A stretch of 64,000 bases of DNA from Posidonia oceanica (GCA_037176725.1 JAZBRS010000059.1:9349001-9413000); one strand, 5' to 3'; counted from the first letter of the stretch, positions 1 through 12,178 are shown. The notes: generated from the sequence alone by a model not told the origin. Program-made: numbers and translations.

Positions 1-283
1 TCTTCAAATTGCTTGTACGTTGCCTTGTTTGTCATCTTTGTTGTTTCTTTTGTGCTTTGGGTTCTTTGTTTGCTTGTTTTTTTTTTTTTTCCTGGATTTG
101 GGTTCCGCTCCACTGTTGATTTTATGTTGGTTTATAGCTTGTGTCCTGTGAGATTGATTTCTTCTCTGTTTTCCGCAAAATTCTCGAGTTCTTCTCTCCT
201 TTCTCCTCCAAACAAATTTTTAACGAACAAGAGAACGCTTTGATCCGTTCTGTTCTCTAACGTCTCTCCCACTGATTCCACAG
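1..283 (+). other. intron of the ACR gene (window starts inside it)
   Basis: This T-rich stretch ends in a CAG acceptor at 281-283. The next base completes an Arg codon that begins in an exon left of the window, by analogy with ACR proteins where an Arg precedes the VVIDN motif. Nothing else is recognisable here. The short ORF in it is intronic. Confidence 0.6.
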
Positions 284-2577
284 GGTTGTCATCGACAATG
301 GCGTCTGTGCCACCGCCACCCTTGTCAAGGTTAACGAAACATTGATCTCTCTGGAAGTGTTACGCGAAACCCATAACGGGGATTTTTACTTCCTCTTCTG
401 GTTCTGATCTGTTTGTTTTGTTCAGGTGGACAGTGCTCGGAAGCATGGAATCCTTTTGGAGGCCATACAAGTCCTCACCGATCTCAACCTCTGCATTAAC
501 AAAGCCTACATCTCCTCCGATGGCCGCTGGTTCATGGACGTCTTCCATGTCACCGACCAGTACGGCCACAAGCTCACCGATGAATCTGTCATCTCCTGCA
601 TTGAGCAGGTCTGAGACCACAAGCCCCCCATCATTCTCCTCTTTTTCCATGCTTTTTTTTTCTTGCTCTGTAAATTTCTTGTGTTTTTTCTCCTCTGATC
701 TTTATGCCTTTTCATCTCCCCTCCCCCCCACTTTATTCTTACGGTGATTTGGGAATTTTTGTTCTCAGAATCACATCACAGCAGAAAAAACGCACCAAAA
801 TTCTCTGTTCTGTTCTTACGCGTTTTGCTTGCCGTGTTCTTTTGTCTTTTTTTCCGGAATCTCGCCCATCAATCTTTACTTGTTTCCATCTGTGCTTTTC
901 GGAATCATACCAAATCACAAAACCGACATTTTATTTTCCCGATTTTTCTCCCATTTTCCTCGTTATAATCTTTGCTTGTTTTAAAATTGTTCGGCAGTCA
1001 CTCGCAACAACAAATCCATCAAGGTCCGGCAGCTTCAGCGACGGCCTGACGGCACTGGAACTCACCGGCACCGACCGCCCGGGAATCCTCTCAGAGGTCT
1101 TCGCGGTCCTCTCCGAACTGCGCTGCAACATCGTCGAAGCGAAGGTCTGGACTCACAATGGCCGCATCGCGTCAATTATCGCACTCGACCCCGTCGAGGA
1201 CTCGCAGACGTTCCACGACATCGAGGGCCGTCTCCGGAATGTCCTGAAAGGCGACAATGACATCCGTAGTGCCAAGACTGCCGTGTCGCCCCCCATGGCT
1301 GTCACGCACGCTGAGCGCCGGTTGCACCAGATGATGTTCGAAGTTCGGGACTATGAGCGGACGGCTGTGTCGTCTTCGACGCCTCCATCGGTCACGGTGC
1401 AGAATTGGGTTGACAGAGGGTACTCCATAGTGAATGTGCAATGCCAGGATAGACCGAAGTTACTGTTTGACATCGTATGTACGCTTACCGACATGGACTA
1501 TGTCGTCTTCCACGGAACCATTGACACCGACGGTGATCAAGCACGCCAGGTTTGTGACTGCCATATGCTTAAATCTTAATATGGCGTCATAGTTGGTTCT
1601 ACACGGCCTACTTTGATTCTGATGAATTGGTCAATAACTATTATACCTGAGTATTGTATTAGAGTTAGTGTCGCTATCGTTATACTGTGGCAGTAGACTT
1701 AAATTTCATTCCCAGTTGAAGATTGATGTATCGTAGTATGGGTCTTATGTGATGATTCTGAATTTAATATGGTATCTAAGCTTACATCTTGTTTGGAAGT
1801 CAAGACACTTGTTCTTGGGAAAGTTCCTGCCTTTTTCACTTTCTAGTTTATGTGGGAACATGTTCAAGTCTAATAAGCAATTTAAAAATGACATAATCAT
1901 ATTTCTGTAATGACATGATCCTGACGTCTTAATTTATAAGTAATTTTCTGATAATATCATAATATAGTCCAAGTTTCTGATCTTTCTTTCCTCATTTGGT
2001 TTCAGGAATTTTTCATCAGGCATGCAGATGGCAGCCCTATAAGTTCGGAAGCAGAGAGGCAGAGGGTGATTCAATGCTTGCAAGCAGCTATTGAAAGGAG
2101 CGCGTCCCAGGTACTTTTTCATTGAATGTGTTGTTGCTCACTTTTGTCCAATTCTGTTGAGATCCATTAATGAATTCTGTTGAAAGCAGCTATTGAACGT
2201 TGCTACCATTTTAATATCAATATTTACAGGGTGTTAGGCTTGAACTGTGCATGCCGGACCGACGCGGTTTGCTCTCTCATGTCACACGGACATTCCGAGA
2301 AAACAGCCTATCGGTAACGAGGGCCGGGATCTCAACCGAGGGCGAGATGGCATGCAACTTCTTCCATGTCACTGATGCAGCAGGCAACCCGCCAGACCCC
2401 AATACCATCGAGGCTGTCCGACAAAGGATCGGAACCGCCTGCCTCAAGGTGAAGGACGTGCCTTTCTGCGCCTGCCATAAGTCATCTGCCAGCGAAGATG
2501 GCACAGGATTGTTCTCCATAGGGAGTCTGGTGAGGAGGAATCTCTCCTACTTGGGGCTGATCAGGTCATGTTCTTAG
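284..2577 (+). CDS. ACT-domain-repeat (ACR) protein, 5'-partial
   Basis: Plant ACR proteins carry four ACT regulatory domains and no catalytic domain. They are thought to sense amino acids or similar ligands. Exons are 284-329, 426-608, 998-1549, 2006-2110 and 2230-2577, all with GT-AG borders and consistent phase, giving about 410 aa. Complete family members have about 430-455 aa, so only one short first exon is missing to the left. ACT 1 starts at VVIDNG and continues through [16 protein letters not shown] 2 has [17 protein letters not shown] 3 has [13 protein letters not shown], then [17 protein letters not shown] 4 has [14 protein letters not shown]. The end, [17 protein letters not shown], is typical of the family. 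Intron 3 is open in the frame of exon 3, so a naive ORF starts at 704 inside it; that is not the start. Family membership is certain, but the exact paralogue (ACR3/4/6/8 group) is not. Confidence 0.93.
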
Positions 2578-3120
2578 GAATCTTGCAGGGAGAAATAGGG
2601 TCATTACACTTTACACTTTGTTGTTGGTAATGTGGTGTTGTGTTGTGTTGTTGGATTAGGGCATATACTTTTCTTGGGTCTGGTTGGTTTTTGGTGCCTT
2701 TTCCACATTGTAAATATTCAAGTCCTAGAGAAAGTTGATGGGAAAAGGAGAGGATATCTAATAGTTGTTAGAGGGAATAGAAGGTGTTTGGTTGCAGATA
2801 GGGAGAGAATGGGACCATTCCTCCATGGAGATGCTTTTCTTTTTGGAAGAAGAAAGGATTGGTGGGTTGCTCCTAATGTGGTGGAGATGGTGACAGATAC
2901 ACAAGCTTCTTGGTCTCTTCTTTTGGGTTTTTCTTCATCTTTGTATTTTTCCTTATGTTTGGTTTTACACAAAACTTGGCAATGTACATATTTGGAATTG
3001 TATGATGAATGTTTTGATGATCAATGCTAATTGGGTTTGTCATTATCCATTGATCGTGATGTGTTTGGTTGTGTACTTCACTTGTGCCAAGTCATATTCA
3101 TAATTCTTTCTCCTAAACCT

Positions 3121-3772
3121 TAGGTTGCGTTTGGTGGGGGTGATTAACGGGAGAAGTTAGCTTTTGATTGATTTGTTTGAAGTTAATTTTTAGTATGAAT
3201 TATAGAAGTTAGTTTTTGTGGAAAATGATAGAAACTTGTTTGAAAAAATAATGACTTATTTTAAACTTGTAATTTATTTCTTGTGTCAAACGATAAAAAT
3301 GTCCATTAGCTCATGATTTGTTCGTTGCTCTCGCCCTCTCCCCCTCTCTCTCTCTCTCTCTCAGATCTACTTGATGGATTTCCAGTACATTCTAGATACA
3401 TGTTTATTTTTAAAATCCAAAAGTGAGGAATTTCTCTCAGAAGTGGTGACTTATTGGAATCTAGATCTCCAAAGTTAGGTTGTTTGTTTGGTGGTTTTTA
3501 AATTATTAAATAATATTTTATCTATCTAAACCAAGAGTTTATAAATCAAGTAGATTTTTTTTTCACTTGTCATAATTTGAGAAAAAAAAAATAAATGAAA
3601 TGGGGTTTTTTCATAGTGAACAAATGTATTGATAATATACTAGAAAAAGTCAAACAAATGGATTTGTCAAATATTACCGTTCTATTTTAAAAAAAAAAAC
3701 CTTATCTATGACTTGCAACAACACAGATTATTTATTTAAAAAACCAAAACAACGAAATAAACGGACCCCATA
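3121..3772. mobile_element. possible hAT-like MITE
   Basis: The left edge TAGGTTGCGTTTGG resembles the reverse complement of the right edge (CGGACCCCATA), in the style of the terminal inverted repeats common in plant hAT MITEs. The interior is AT-rich and non-coding. No 8-bp target duplication is visible, so the edges are tentative. Confidence 0.3.
3338..3363. repeat. CT microsatellite
   Basis: A run of CCCCTCTC followed by repeated CT dinucleotides is directly visible. Confidence 0.85.
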
Positions 3773-4717
3773 GTTAGCCGTCACTCCTTGCCATTTGGCT
3801 TGGTCAATGGTCAACCAAGGTTGATGAACGCAACCAATACTTATGGGCCGTTGGGCAGGATAATTTTGGTCCAATCCCGACTTCCACGGCCAGCTGTATC
3901 CGATGGTGCCAAATCCAGAAAACGGCTTCCGAACGTGGGAAAACAGCGGAAATATTTGGAATCTGAATTTTCCCGCGCCGGCCGCTGTTTCCCTTCCCTT
4001 CAGGCCTTTCCCTTTTCCCTTTATCCCTTTTTTGAAATCGCATTCCTTTGACCCGAACAAACACCTCGAGCTCCACTACTTGCAGGTGGGGAGGGGGAGT
4101 GGTTTGGACGTTGGTTTGTCTGAATCAGGTGTGGAAGCTTGAGCACGAAGAAAGAGGGAAGAAAAGTACAACCCCGACCCATGTGAGTGTGTGAGTGCAG
4201 TGGATTATATATTATGGGAAAGGTGGAAGATTTAGTGTTAATCCAACGACATAATGACCAAACAAAGCGGCTTTGTTTCAGGTGTAATGTTCTGGATGCT
4301 CCCCCCACACCACACCGTGGCTTGGTTGGAAGGGGCAAAGGGAGGAGTGGTGGTTGCTCACAGTTGTCACCTCGAAAAGTTTCAGAGTTCAAACCGTGTT
4401 GGTGATCTTTCATGAGTTGTTCAAAGTTCAAAGATACTATTTTGCCAGTTGTTCTTAACTGCGATCAGAACTCATCAAGCCATTGACCTTGTAAATAAAT
4501 AAAATCATATGTTGCAGGATAACCACAGATCATGCTGACCGAATTCCATCCCCAGCTTGTGTGAACAGGAATATCTGTACTGGCTCTTCTGTTGCTTAGG
4601 TTTCTCTTGTCGAGCCCCTGATGTCAAGGTTGAATTAATTGACTGTCATTGAAAGGTGTGGTGGATGTGTTCAGTAAATCTTGCAACATGCCCTGTGAAT
4701 GGTGTCTAATCTGCCAA

Positions 4718-4749
4718 CCCAATCCCAATCCCAATCCCAATCCCAATCC
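4718..4749. repeat. CCCAAT hexanucleotide microsatellite
   Basis: About five consecutive CCCAAT units are directly visible. The unit is not the plant telomere repeat (CCCTAAA). Confidence 0.9.
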
Positions 4750-5685
4750 ACCTTCTTTCTTCTCTTGCTGTTGGTCTTGATTCTTGAATTGGGATCTCAC
4801 TCACGTGCATCCTTTAGAAAATTTGGATCTGCGACTTGACTGCCAACATCAACATGTGTTCATGTTCTCTATTCTTTTGTAAATGTTCTAAGAAATCTAG
4901 CAGTTGAAATATGCAAGTCGAAAAGAAAACAAATCTTTGTATACGTCGCTTTCAATACATTTAGAATGTAATTACTTATTACAAGTGACCATGGCACACT
5001 CTTTTTTACGTGTTCAACGAAATTTACTTTCAGTAGTGCCGTGTAAACAACTTCCTATCGGAGGCACAACTCAATTTACTTTCTCTCCATGTAAATTAAG
5101 GAACAATAACAGTAATAAATCTAACAAAAACTACACAATCTAAACTTTAGCATTGGTCAACCAAATTCAATGAACCTACTAGACAGCTCGAATCATTGGG
5201 TCTTCCTCACCACCAACAAGTATACTCGAAGTCCAACTTGAACAAAAAAAAAAAAAAAAAACATGGCACACGAAGAAAAAGCACACAATAAAAATCAAAG
5301 AAAACGGCTTTGGGAAGACCAAGGAAAAAAAAAAGTGGACCAACCAGCAATTAATATAAAGTCTAAAAGGTTCCTGTAGATGTCTACAGGGCCTTTTCAT
5401 GCAGGCGTCTTTTTTTTAAAAAATTTTTTGATTTTAAAAAATAAAATTTAAATATGTGTTAAAGTTTCATTTTAATCTATTTTTGTATTATAAATATATA
5501 ATAAATACATCTATATAATTATTATTTTTCTTATGTATTTATTTTATAAAAATAAGATGACTACAAATATATTAGCTGATGGCATTCACGGGAACTTCAC
5601 CCCCTAATATAAAACCGACACGAATCACGAAGAAAAGAGTCTAAAAAGTGGCCATAGCTGCGGCGCGAGAGGCACGCCGGTCTGT

Positions 5686-5722
5686 CACGTGCCCCGGCGC
5701 ACCCGCCACTCCCAGTCACGTG
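5686..5722. promoter_or_regulatory. paired G-box (CACGTG) motifs
   Basis: Two perfect CACGTG palindromes lie at 5686-5691 and 5717-5722, 31 bp apart, in a locally GC-rich patch within AT-rich DNA. G-boxes bind bZIP and bHLH factors in plants. No gene was recognised next to them, so this may be a promoter relic or chance. Confidence 0.3.
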
Positions 5723-6072
5723 GTGAGAGAGATTTTGCACGTTCCCCAAGCGTTTTGTTGTTTTACGATTCAGGACAGCGATAATGATAAGATATATATT
5801 ACTCGACACAAGATAATGATAAATATTTGGAGCTGCTGGAGATAGCTGGATTAGTCAAACCCATCTATCTGTATGGGGTCATCAAATTTGTTGATTTGTG
5901 GAGCAATCATGGTCCTGACCTTTTGTCCACTTTGACTGCTTTCAGTATCACACACACCGTTTGCAAAAAAAAAAGAAAATTTCTCACACACACAGACACA
6001 CAGGTGTTTAGGCCTAAAGAAGTGTAGGGTTGAGTGAGAAAATCACAGCTCACATGCACCTATGCATCTATG

Positions 6073-8634
6073 ATTTTTTTTTTCTTTCAAACGATAATAT
6101 ATACATTAAATCAAAAAATATTTGACTATAAATTACTCCATCAGTTATACAAAAGATATATGAGTTTCTTGCCCCTATGGATCTGAAGAGGCCCAAAACA
6201 TAATACATGGATAGAACAAAGTTAGTAAGATACATAATAGAATTTATACATCAAAAAACCAAGCAGCAATCTATTTAAATGGCTGGGTTCGTCGATCCAG
6301 AAATGTCAACAGAAGTGGAAGGTCCTACAGAGTCACCTTGTGCACCACCAATCCTAGAAACTGGAGCCATAGTAAGATTATACCGAGTAGGATGTGTTTG
6401 GTCTCAATTTTGTTTGATTTGTCTCAGAGTTTGTGATAGATTATCCTATCCAACTGCTAAGGTATCTCTCTATAAAGAAATCAGAAGCAAAATATGATGA
6501 AATATTGAATTAATATTTAGACTGGAATTCCTAAATATAATTGCATTTTGATTAAGCCATAAAGTCCATAGAATAGCCAAAACTAAGGAGTTCCATCCCT
6601 GATAAGATAAGCTAAATTTCAGTACATGATATTAGGAAAAAAATGTCAGATCTCCTGATGTTGTTCAAGATATCATGTGCATCAGAAAGGAAGAAATTCC
6701 ATATAACTTAAGAAGCATTACAATGTAAAAAAATATATAAAGTTGATTCCACAGGAAAATTACAAATGTTATAGTATAAAGAGTCAGTCCAACTCCTTTT
6801 TTGCAAGTTAGCCTTAGAAAGTATTCCATCAAGACATACAAGCCAACCAAAAATCTTGACTTTCAAAGACGTTGCACTTTTCCAAATTGACTTCTTATAC
6901 AATGATCTACATCTCCTATAATTCAAAATGTTATAATAACTTTTTATTGAAAACTTACTGCTACTAGTATGTGTTAGGATCTATAGACTTCTCTAGAAGG
7001 GGTGAATAGAGAATTTGAAGATAAAAGGCAAATTAAAAAATCTTACTTAACAAACACAAACAATTATCTCAAGTAATTGGGGTTGAGTATTAAACTATAG
7101 ACATACAAAGAAGGGGATGAGAGAAATTGAGGACAAGAAATACTTATAATGGTTCGGCCTCCCTAACTTAGTCCATTCCTCGAGAACCTATCGAGAATTT
7201 CCCTATTCGATATTGATTTCGGCCCAAGATCCCGCCACTACACCTTTTGATGAAACTTCCGTTAAGACTCCGCAAAAATCGTGACCTTTCATTCTCACAA
7301 CAGGAGAAGCTTGTACACTTGATGAATGAAAATTATAACTCTCAATTATTTTTCTATCTCTCAAACACTTAGGTGAGTAAGAATAGGATGGAAATGGAAT
7401 TTAGGAATCTCTTGCTAAATTTGAAGAAAAGAGTGGGAAATGTTAGCAAATGATAGATCTTGAAGCTATTGTATATGGACTCTCTTTTGTGTTAAAGGAG
7501 GGTGCCTATATATAGAGAAAATGGGAAGAAAGTGTGTATCTAACATCTATTTTTATCCTCAAATGGATAGTTATTTGATATGCCGAAACTGGTTTGGTAT
7601 GCCGAATAACTCACAGTTGTTCTCAACAGTCGAGTAATTCGGTATGCCGAAATAAATTCGGTATGCTGAATTAGTTCTCAGTTCAGAATCTCCGTAAGCC
7701 TAGATTTCGGTATATCGAAATTGTTCAGTATGCCGAAATGCCCTGTAAAGCCCTATAAATGAGTGTAACCAATGAATGGTTTGGTTTGGAGCTTTGGCTA
7801 TTTTCCTAATGTACTATGGGGGTATTTGGGAGATTATTACAAGTTCATAAAATATAGCAAAATACATTTATATGAAGTACAATTACAATAAAAACTTGAT
7901 CTCTAATCTTCAAATGATTTGACTTGAATTGTCATGTAGTTTCCGTTAGCCAATTTCACATTCTTCAATATCAAAGGTCCAAAAGAACTCTTCCTTAACC
8001 TAATAAGAAGGATTAGCACACAAATATGTTTTGTTGTTATCAAAATCGAGATGAAGTTAATTTAGCCAACAGTAAGAAACCAAGAGATAACATCATCACC
8101 GTTACTTAATTGAATTGAATTGAGTATATCATATAATATGTCAGCACCAGAAATTGGAAGTTAGGGAGAATAGAACATTTTATGTTCAAAATTCACCTGA
8201 CTCCTATCAAGATACACTCATAACATCTTTTACAGGGAACATTTCTTATTTTCAGCCAAAGAATAAAAATCATGTAAGTCATATTTCAAAGGGGTAGTAG
8301 TACCCCAACGATCATGTCGGAACAATATTTTACTGCCATTATGCACTGTGAATCTGAGAAATATGTTAATCACAGGATATTGTGCTTTTAGTTTCTTCCA
8401 ACGAGTGAAGAATTCCAAGAAGACACATTTAACAAAGCACCAAAGCTGTTGTGATGGAGGTATCTATTTCTAATACAAGTGGGCCATTTAAGACGATTAT
8501 TACTTTTCAGCAGTTGCCAAAGAAACTTACATTTAAGAGCAGAACAAAAGCTTCTGATATTAATGATCCCTAATCCATCTTGATTCTTATGTCTATAGAT
8601 GTTTTGCCATTTTATAAGAGGGATGCCTGAGGGA
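6073..8634 (-). mobile_element. LINE (non-LTR) relic, 5'-truncated, split by a solo LTR
   Basis: A poly-T at about 6075-6084 is the poly-A tail on the minus strand. It is preceded in element orientation by a 3' end matching the LINE at 54.2 kb (ACTCATAGTCAAA). Minus-strand translation gives the end of a LINE ORF2: the WQNIYRHKNQDGLGI region at about 8600-8530, then after the LTR the zf-RVT segment SIWKSATSLKVKIF near 6870, and a C-terminus ending near 6276. The frame is broken by stops and frameshifts, and the RT core is absent. A solo LTR (6972-8071) interrupts it exactly where related copies read ISW-LT. Confidence 0.8.
6972..8071 (-). mobile_element. solo LTR, family A (1.1 kb), inside a LINE
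   Basis: On the minus strand the segment begins TGTTGGCTAAATTA and ends TAGATCCTAACA, the TG..CA borders of an LTR. Flanking 5-mers are GTATG (6967-6971) and GTAAG (8072-8076), a one-mismatch TSD. A second copy of the same family lies at 50621-51762 in the opposite orientation. There is no coding capacity, PBS or internal region, so it is a solo LTR. The interior carries several copies of a TTTCGGTATGCCGAAA-like palindrome. Confidence 0.85.
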
Positions 8635-8769
8635 CCATAAGGATTAGATCCCTCTGACATCCCTTTTATGAAATAACAAAATATCTGTAGACATAAGAAT
8701 CAAGATGGATTTAGGATCATTAATATCAGGAGCTTTTGTTTTGCTATTAAATGTAAGTTTCTTTGGCAA
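8514..8769. repeat. long hairpin: head-to-head LINE fragments
   Basis: The left arm 8514-8634 is nearly the reverse complement of the right arm 8649-8769; both arms are 121 bp and the loop is 14 bp. Both arms are the same zf-RVT-proximal part of a LINE (translating as RHKNQDG), one on each strand. Mismatches are scattered, roughly one in ten by eye near the loop. Confidence 0.85.
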
Positions 8770-9320
8770 ATGCACTTATGTACCTCCAGTGGATAGAGAT
8801 ATACATGTAGAAATAGAAATAGCAAGAGGAGTTGATTAGTACCATTTCCTTTTTTTAAAGTAGGCAAACTAGTGGTCCAAATATTAACTTAATATTTCAT
8901 CATATTTTGTTTTTGACTTCATGTCAGGCAGATGCCTTGACAGTCAGATAGGACAATTCTCATGTCACAAATTCTGAGACAAGTCAAATAAGATTGGGAT
9001 CATGCCCATCCTACACAGGGTAATCCTCATGCCTCAGCTCCAGCCAGTAGGATTGGGAGTGTAGAAGCTGAATCTTCGAGGCCTTCTACATCCGCAGCAA
9101 TCTCTGGATCAGTTGACCCAGCAACTTAGTTTCGCTGGAAGCTAGTTTTTTTTGGGGAGATGTATGAACTTTGTTTTGTTCTTGCTTATTTTGTCCTGTC
9201 TAAGTTGTATATCTCCCTTTTTTTTTTGAATTCCTCAGATACTTGGAGGAATAACTGTTATAATTTTTCGTATACTTGGTGGTGGAACTCATAATCAAGT
9301 ATTTTTAAATCAAAATATAT
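8649..9320 (+). mobile_element. LINE relic, plus strand, internally deleted
   Basis: This starts with the hairpin arm (RHKNQDGF, CKFLWQ), loses homology after about 8830, and resumes at about 8930. The C-terminal coding end (SRIGSVEAESSRPSTSAAIS, stop near 9129) parallels the minus-strand LINE (SRIGGAQ..). It ends in the family 3' tail (ACTTGGTGGTGGAACTCATA) near 9290-9320. It is heavily decayed. Confidence 0.7.
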
Positions 9321-9972
9321 ATTTACCACCGTCTTCAAAAAGTAGACAAAGTAGTAGATAAACACAAAAGGATTTCTCTTGTCGACCATATTTGTTAGAG
9401 TCATAGCTTTTGGACTGCTTTTGCTCCTGTTCAAGGGATTTGCACCTCAACCTTGGATTGTAACCTGCTAAGAACAAGGAGAAAAGGATCACGGCCTTTG
9501 TCCATGGGTTGCATGGTTTCCTGGGCTTTCTCTCCATGGATCATGGGTTCTGAGAGTAACTAAAAGGAACTCTCATGTGGATATGGTGTACGTGACTTTG
9601 TTGTTTGAAACATGCTTACCATCTACAAATGCTTACCTTTCATAGGCATGCAAATGGGTCTTTTAGTTGAACTACTAGAATCCCTAGTGGATTATGAATC
9701 ATGGAGTTATCTTTTAACTTCACCTACGACATCCCAATGGATAATAAAGGTGGTAAAAAGTTTCACTGGGTAATGCGAGGCCAATATTCTCAAAAGATAG
9801 AGAGATAGATCATGATCATTGCGTCCAATGACCCTTTATGTCTCCTTTCTTTCTTTCTTTTTGTTATCTAAAAGTCTACCTATTTCCAAATAAAAAATAA
9901 CAAGATTGAAAAAATAGTTATCTCACCATTCGATTTTTATCAACTCGATCTAGAAGTTCACCATCGAGTTTG
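9321..9972. other. intergenic, nothing recognised
   Basis: AT-rich sequence with short ORFs only. No domains, inverted repeats or tandem repeats are evident. Confidence 0.5.
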
Positions 9973-10770
9973 TTTTTTTTTTTTTGGGGTGTAAGAAAAA
10001 TAGTAACCTTTATTGAAAAAGATGTAGATTCCAAAGCACTAAGGTTAGATGGTAAAATCGGAACAACTACAGACACCGCTCCAATTTCACTTGGGTACTC
10101 ATTGAGATAACATACTACCTATTATTCCTAAGAATGCAAACTAAATGAAACTAACATCAAATAGTTTATGAATTGTGCAAAGTACACATTCACTAGATTA
10201 ATTCTAACTTATATCCCAAAAACCTAGCCTTTCCCGGGAAAAAGAAATAAAAGAAGAATTAATAACAAGTACCCATATGTTTTGAGCTCCTAATATATGG
10301 AACACCTTCCTTTTCTAGGATCAAAGCACCTCTAGCCTTGTTAGGAAGATCTGACAAACAAAAAATTTCCTTAAAAGATTTGTTTTGGATCCCCAAATTA
10401 GTCAGTGTATCAACTATCCCATTGTTTTGTCTATATTGATGCTGCACACAAATATAGTTCTGAATCATACTTAGCACTTCCTTCCGATTGTATTGAATCC
10501 ATGTCTATCATAAGTTTATTCTGCTCTAAGTCCAAATCTTTATAAATTGAAAGTCCATCTCTCAAAGCTGTGAACTCAACAAAATTATTGGTACATTTCA
10601 CATAAAAATTAGAATATGCAGCTATTAATTAGTTTCTATGTTGATCTCGTATTATCCCTTCCCCAGCTCCTTGACTAGGGTTACCTCTAGAAGCGCCATT
10701 TGTATTTAACTTGTAACATAAATAAGGAGGACGGACAACGACACCAGTAGATTAATCTGTGCCCTGGTTT
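9973..10770 (-). mobile_element. LINE 3' fragment with RNase H domain
   Basis: The poly-T at 9973-9985 is the poly-A tail of a minus-strand element, with AATAAA just upstream in element orientation. Minus-strand translation shows a degraded RNase H: LNTNGASRGNPSQGAGEGI near 10715-10660, then FVEFTALRDGLSIYKDL, and a tail with GIVDTLTNLGIQN and LPNKARGALILEKEGVPYIR, typical of plant LINE RNase H. The first catalytic Asp of the NTDG motif reads Asn, and stops and frameshifts are present. It is a dead 5'-truncated copy. It differs from the 6-9 kb family, which shows no RNase H. Confidence 0.75.
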
Positions 10771-12162
10771 ATTGACAGGAACAGTAGGAAGTAGTAATTT
10801 ACGAAGTGTCAAGTTCTCCTTACGAGTCGTGCACTTCATATCCAGCATATTAAGCTAAGTTGTTTACGTTTTCTTTGATTGTGTTTTTGCCTTTCTGCTC
10901 AAGATTCATGTTTCTATCCCAGGTATTGGACAATTCCAAACAGGTATTGAACGTTAACTACAAACCAAAATTGCATTCAAGTGCATATATTGATATTAAA
11001 TACAGGTGTCTTCCTAAACAAAGATTCTCACTTTAGTCTTCATCCGGAGAAGATAAGTAAAGCACCCACACATTGAAAAAGATGAGCATATGGTGTACTG
11101 ATGATGCATGTGAGACGAGGAGGCAAAGACTCCTAGAAAGAAAGACAACACAAGATAAAAAGGAGACCAGCATGAGCTAAAATATAACTTATTCAAGCAT
11201 GCCATGACCATGGTGGTGTTGCCTCCCTGAGAAGTTTGGTCCAGTGGCACTCCAAAAAAGTGAGGGGAAAACTTAGGATCAGTGATATTGCCTCCATAAG
11301 AAGTTAGGTCAAGTGGCACACTTCAAAAGTACTGAGGGAAAACATAGGATTAGGGTTGCAATTTGAAGTTGAAAATTGGGTACCATGCATGATGACTTAT
11401 TATTATCATCAAAGCAAGTGATTTTCTTTTCCTTTAAAGTCTCATTTTTCATCTTATTGGATTCCAATATGACCCCCTACATCTAAGCTTCAACGTAAGC
11501 TTAGATAGATGATAATCCTTATATTAAGTTAATATAAAGCATTTGATCTAGTATATCTTAGTCATGCGGCAATCTTAGGGTTAAAGTAATGAATTTGGGA
11601 CCTTACTTGTAGCTTTGAACTTGTAAAAGTAGGCTGCGTTAGATTTAAAGTAGGCCACATGTAACCCCACATTTTTTAAGTTGATCTAAGTGGGAAAGTA
11701 TGTGATTTAATTCATTGTTTACTAATAGCACATAGATTTAACAAACTAGTGATATGTGTCTTCTTGTTTGTTTGTTTGTTTGTTTTTTTTTTTTTTTGAG
11801 TCTTCATGGTGGTAAGACCCACAAAAGGACATAGATTAGATTGATTTACTAAAGTAGTATCTAAGCACGAGATTGCATAAGTGAGATCAAAGTAACCATA
11901 ATAAACAAGTCTAAATAAATCTTTGATCAAGCAAAATGAGTTCTTTTCTTGATTTACCTCTCCATAAATTTCTTTTCCCCAAATGATGTAGATTGAGAAT
12001 TTCTTTATTCTTACGAGTTCAACAATAGCGCGATTCTAATTGCTCCTAAAAGGGAAAAAAAATTTCTCCGATTTCGAACTTAAGATATAGGGATGATAAT
12101 TATTTGATTCAACTAATTTGCCTAATATTGAAAACAAGCTGCTTTATCCTTAAAACTAAGAT
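10771..12162. other. intergenic with a short tandem duplication
   Basis: No gene is recognised. The stretch contains the 69-bp duplication at 11213-11350 and a TTTG/T-run near 11767-11799. ORFs are short. Confidence 0.5.
11213..11350. repeat. 69-bp tandem duplication (2 copies)
   Basis: Two diverged units share the order TTGCCTCC, AGAAGTT, AGTGGCAC and GGGAAAAC, and start 69 bp apart (compare 11221 and 11290). The duplication also shows as a repeated peptide in the minus-strand frame, but no gene is implied. Confidence 0.75.
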
Positions 12163-12178
12163 GGCTTAAGAAAGTTGA

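Larger units (their letters stand above)
2578..6072. other. 3' UTR and intergenic DNA, no gene recognised
   Basis: About 500 bp after the ACR stop is T/G-rich and probably includes its 3' UTR. The rest has no supported gene. It contains a possible MITE (3121-3772), CT and CCCAAT simple repeats, a moderately GC-rich unique stretch at about 3770-4160, A-runs near 5241, and a GC-rich patch with two G-boxes near 5690. ORFs here are short and lack recognisable domains. Confidence 0.55.

Noticed and set aside
418..747. 109-residue ORF overlapping ACR exon 2
   Set aside because: Shadow frame of a conserved exon; the real frame (426-608) encodes the ACT domain.
704..997. Possible in-frame N-terminal extension of ACR exon 3
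   Set aside because: It is intron 3 that happens to lack stops in that frame. Splicing at 997/998 joins conserved ACT sequence in phase.
8514..8769. Twin-priming inversion of a single LINE
   Set aside because: Twin priming inverts the 5' part without duplicating it. Here the same segment is present on both strands and each side has its own 3' tail, so two copies are needed.
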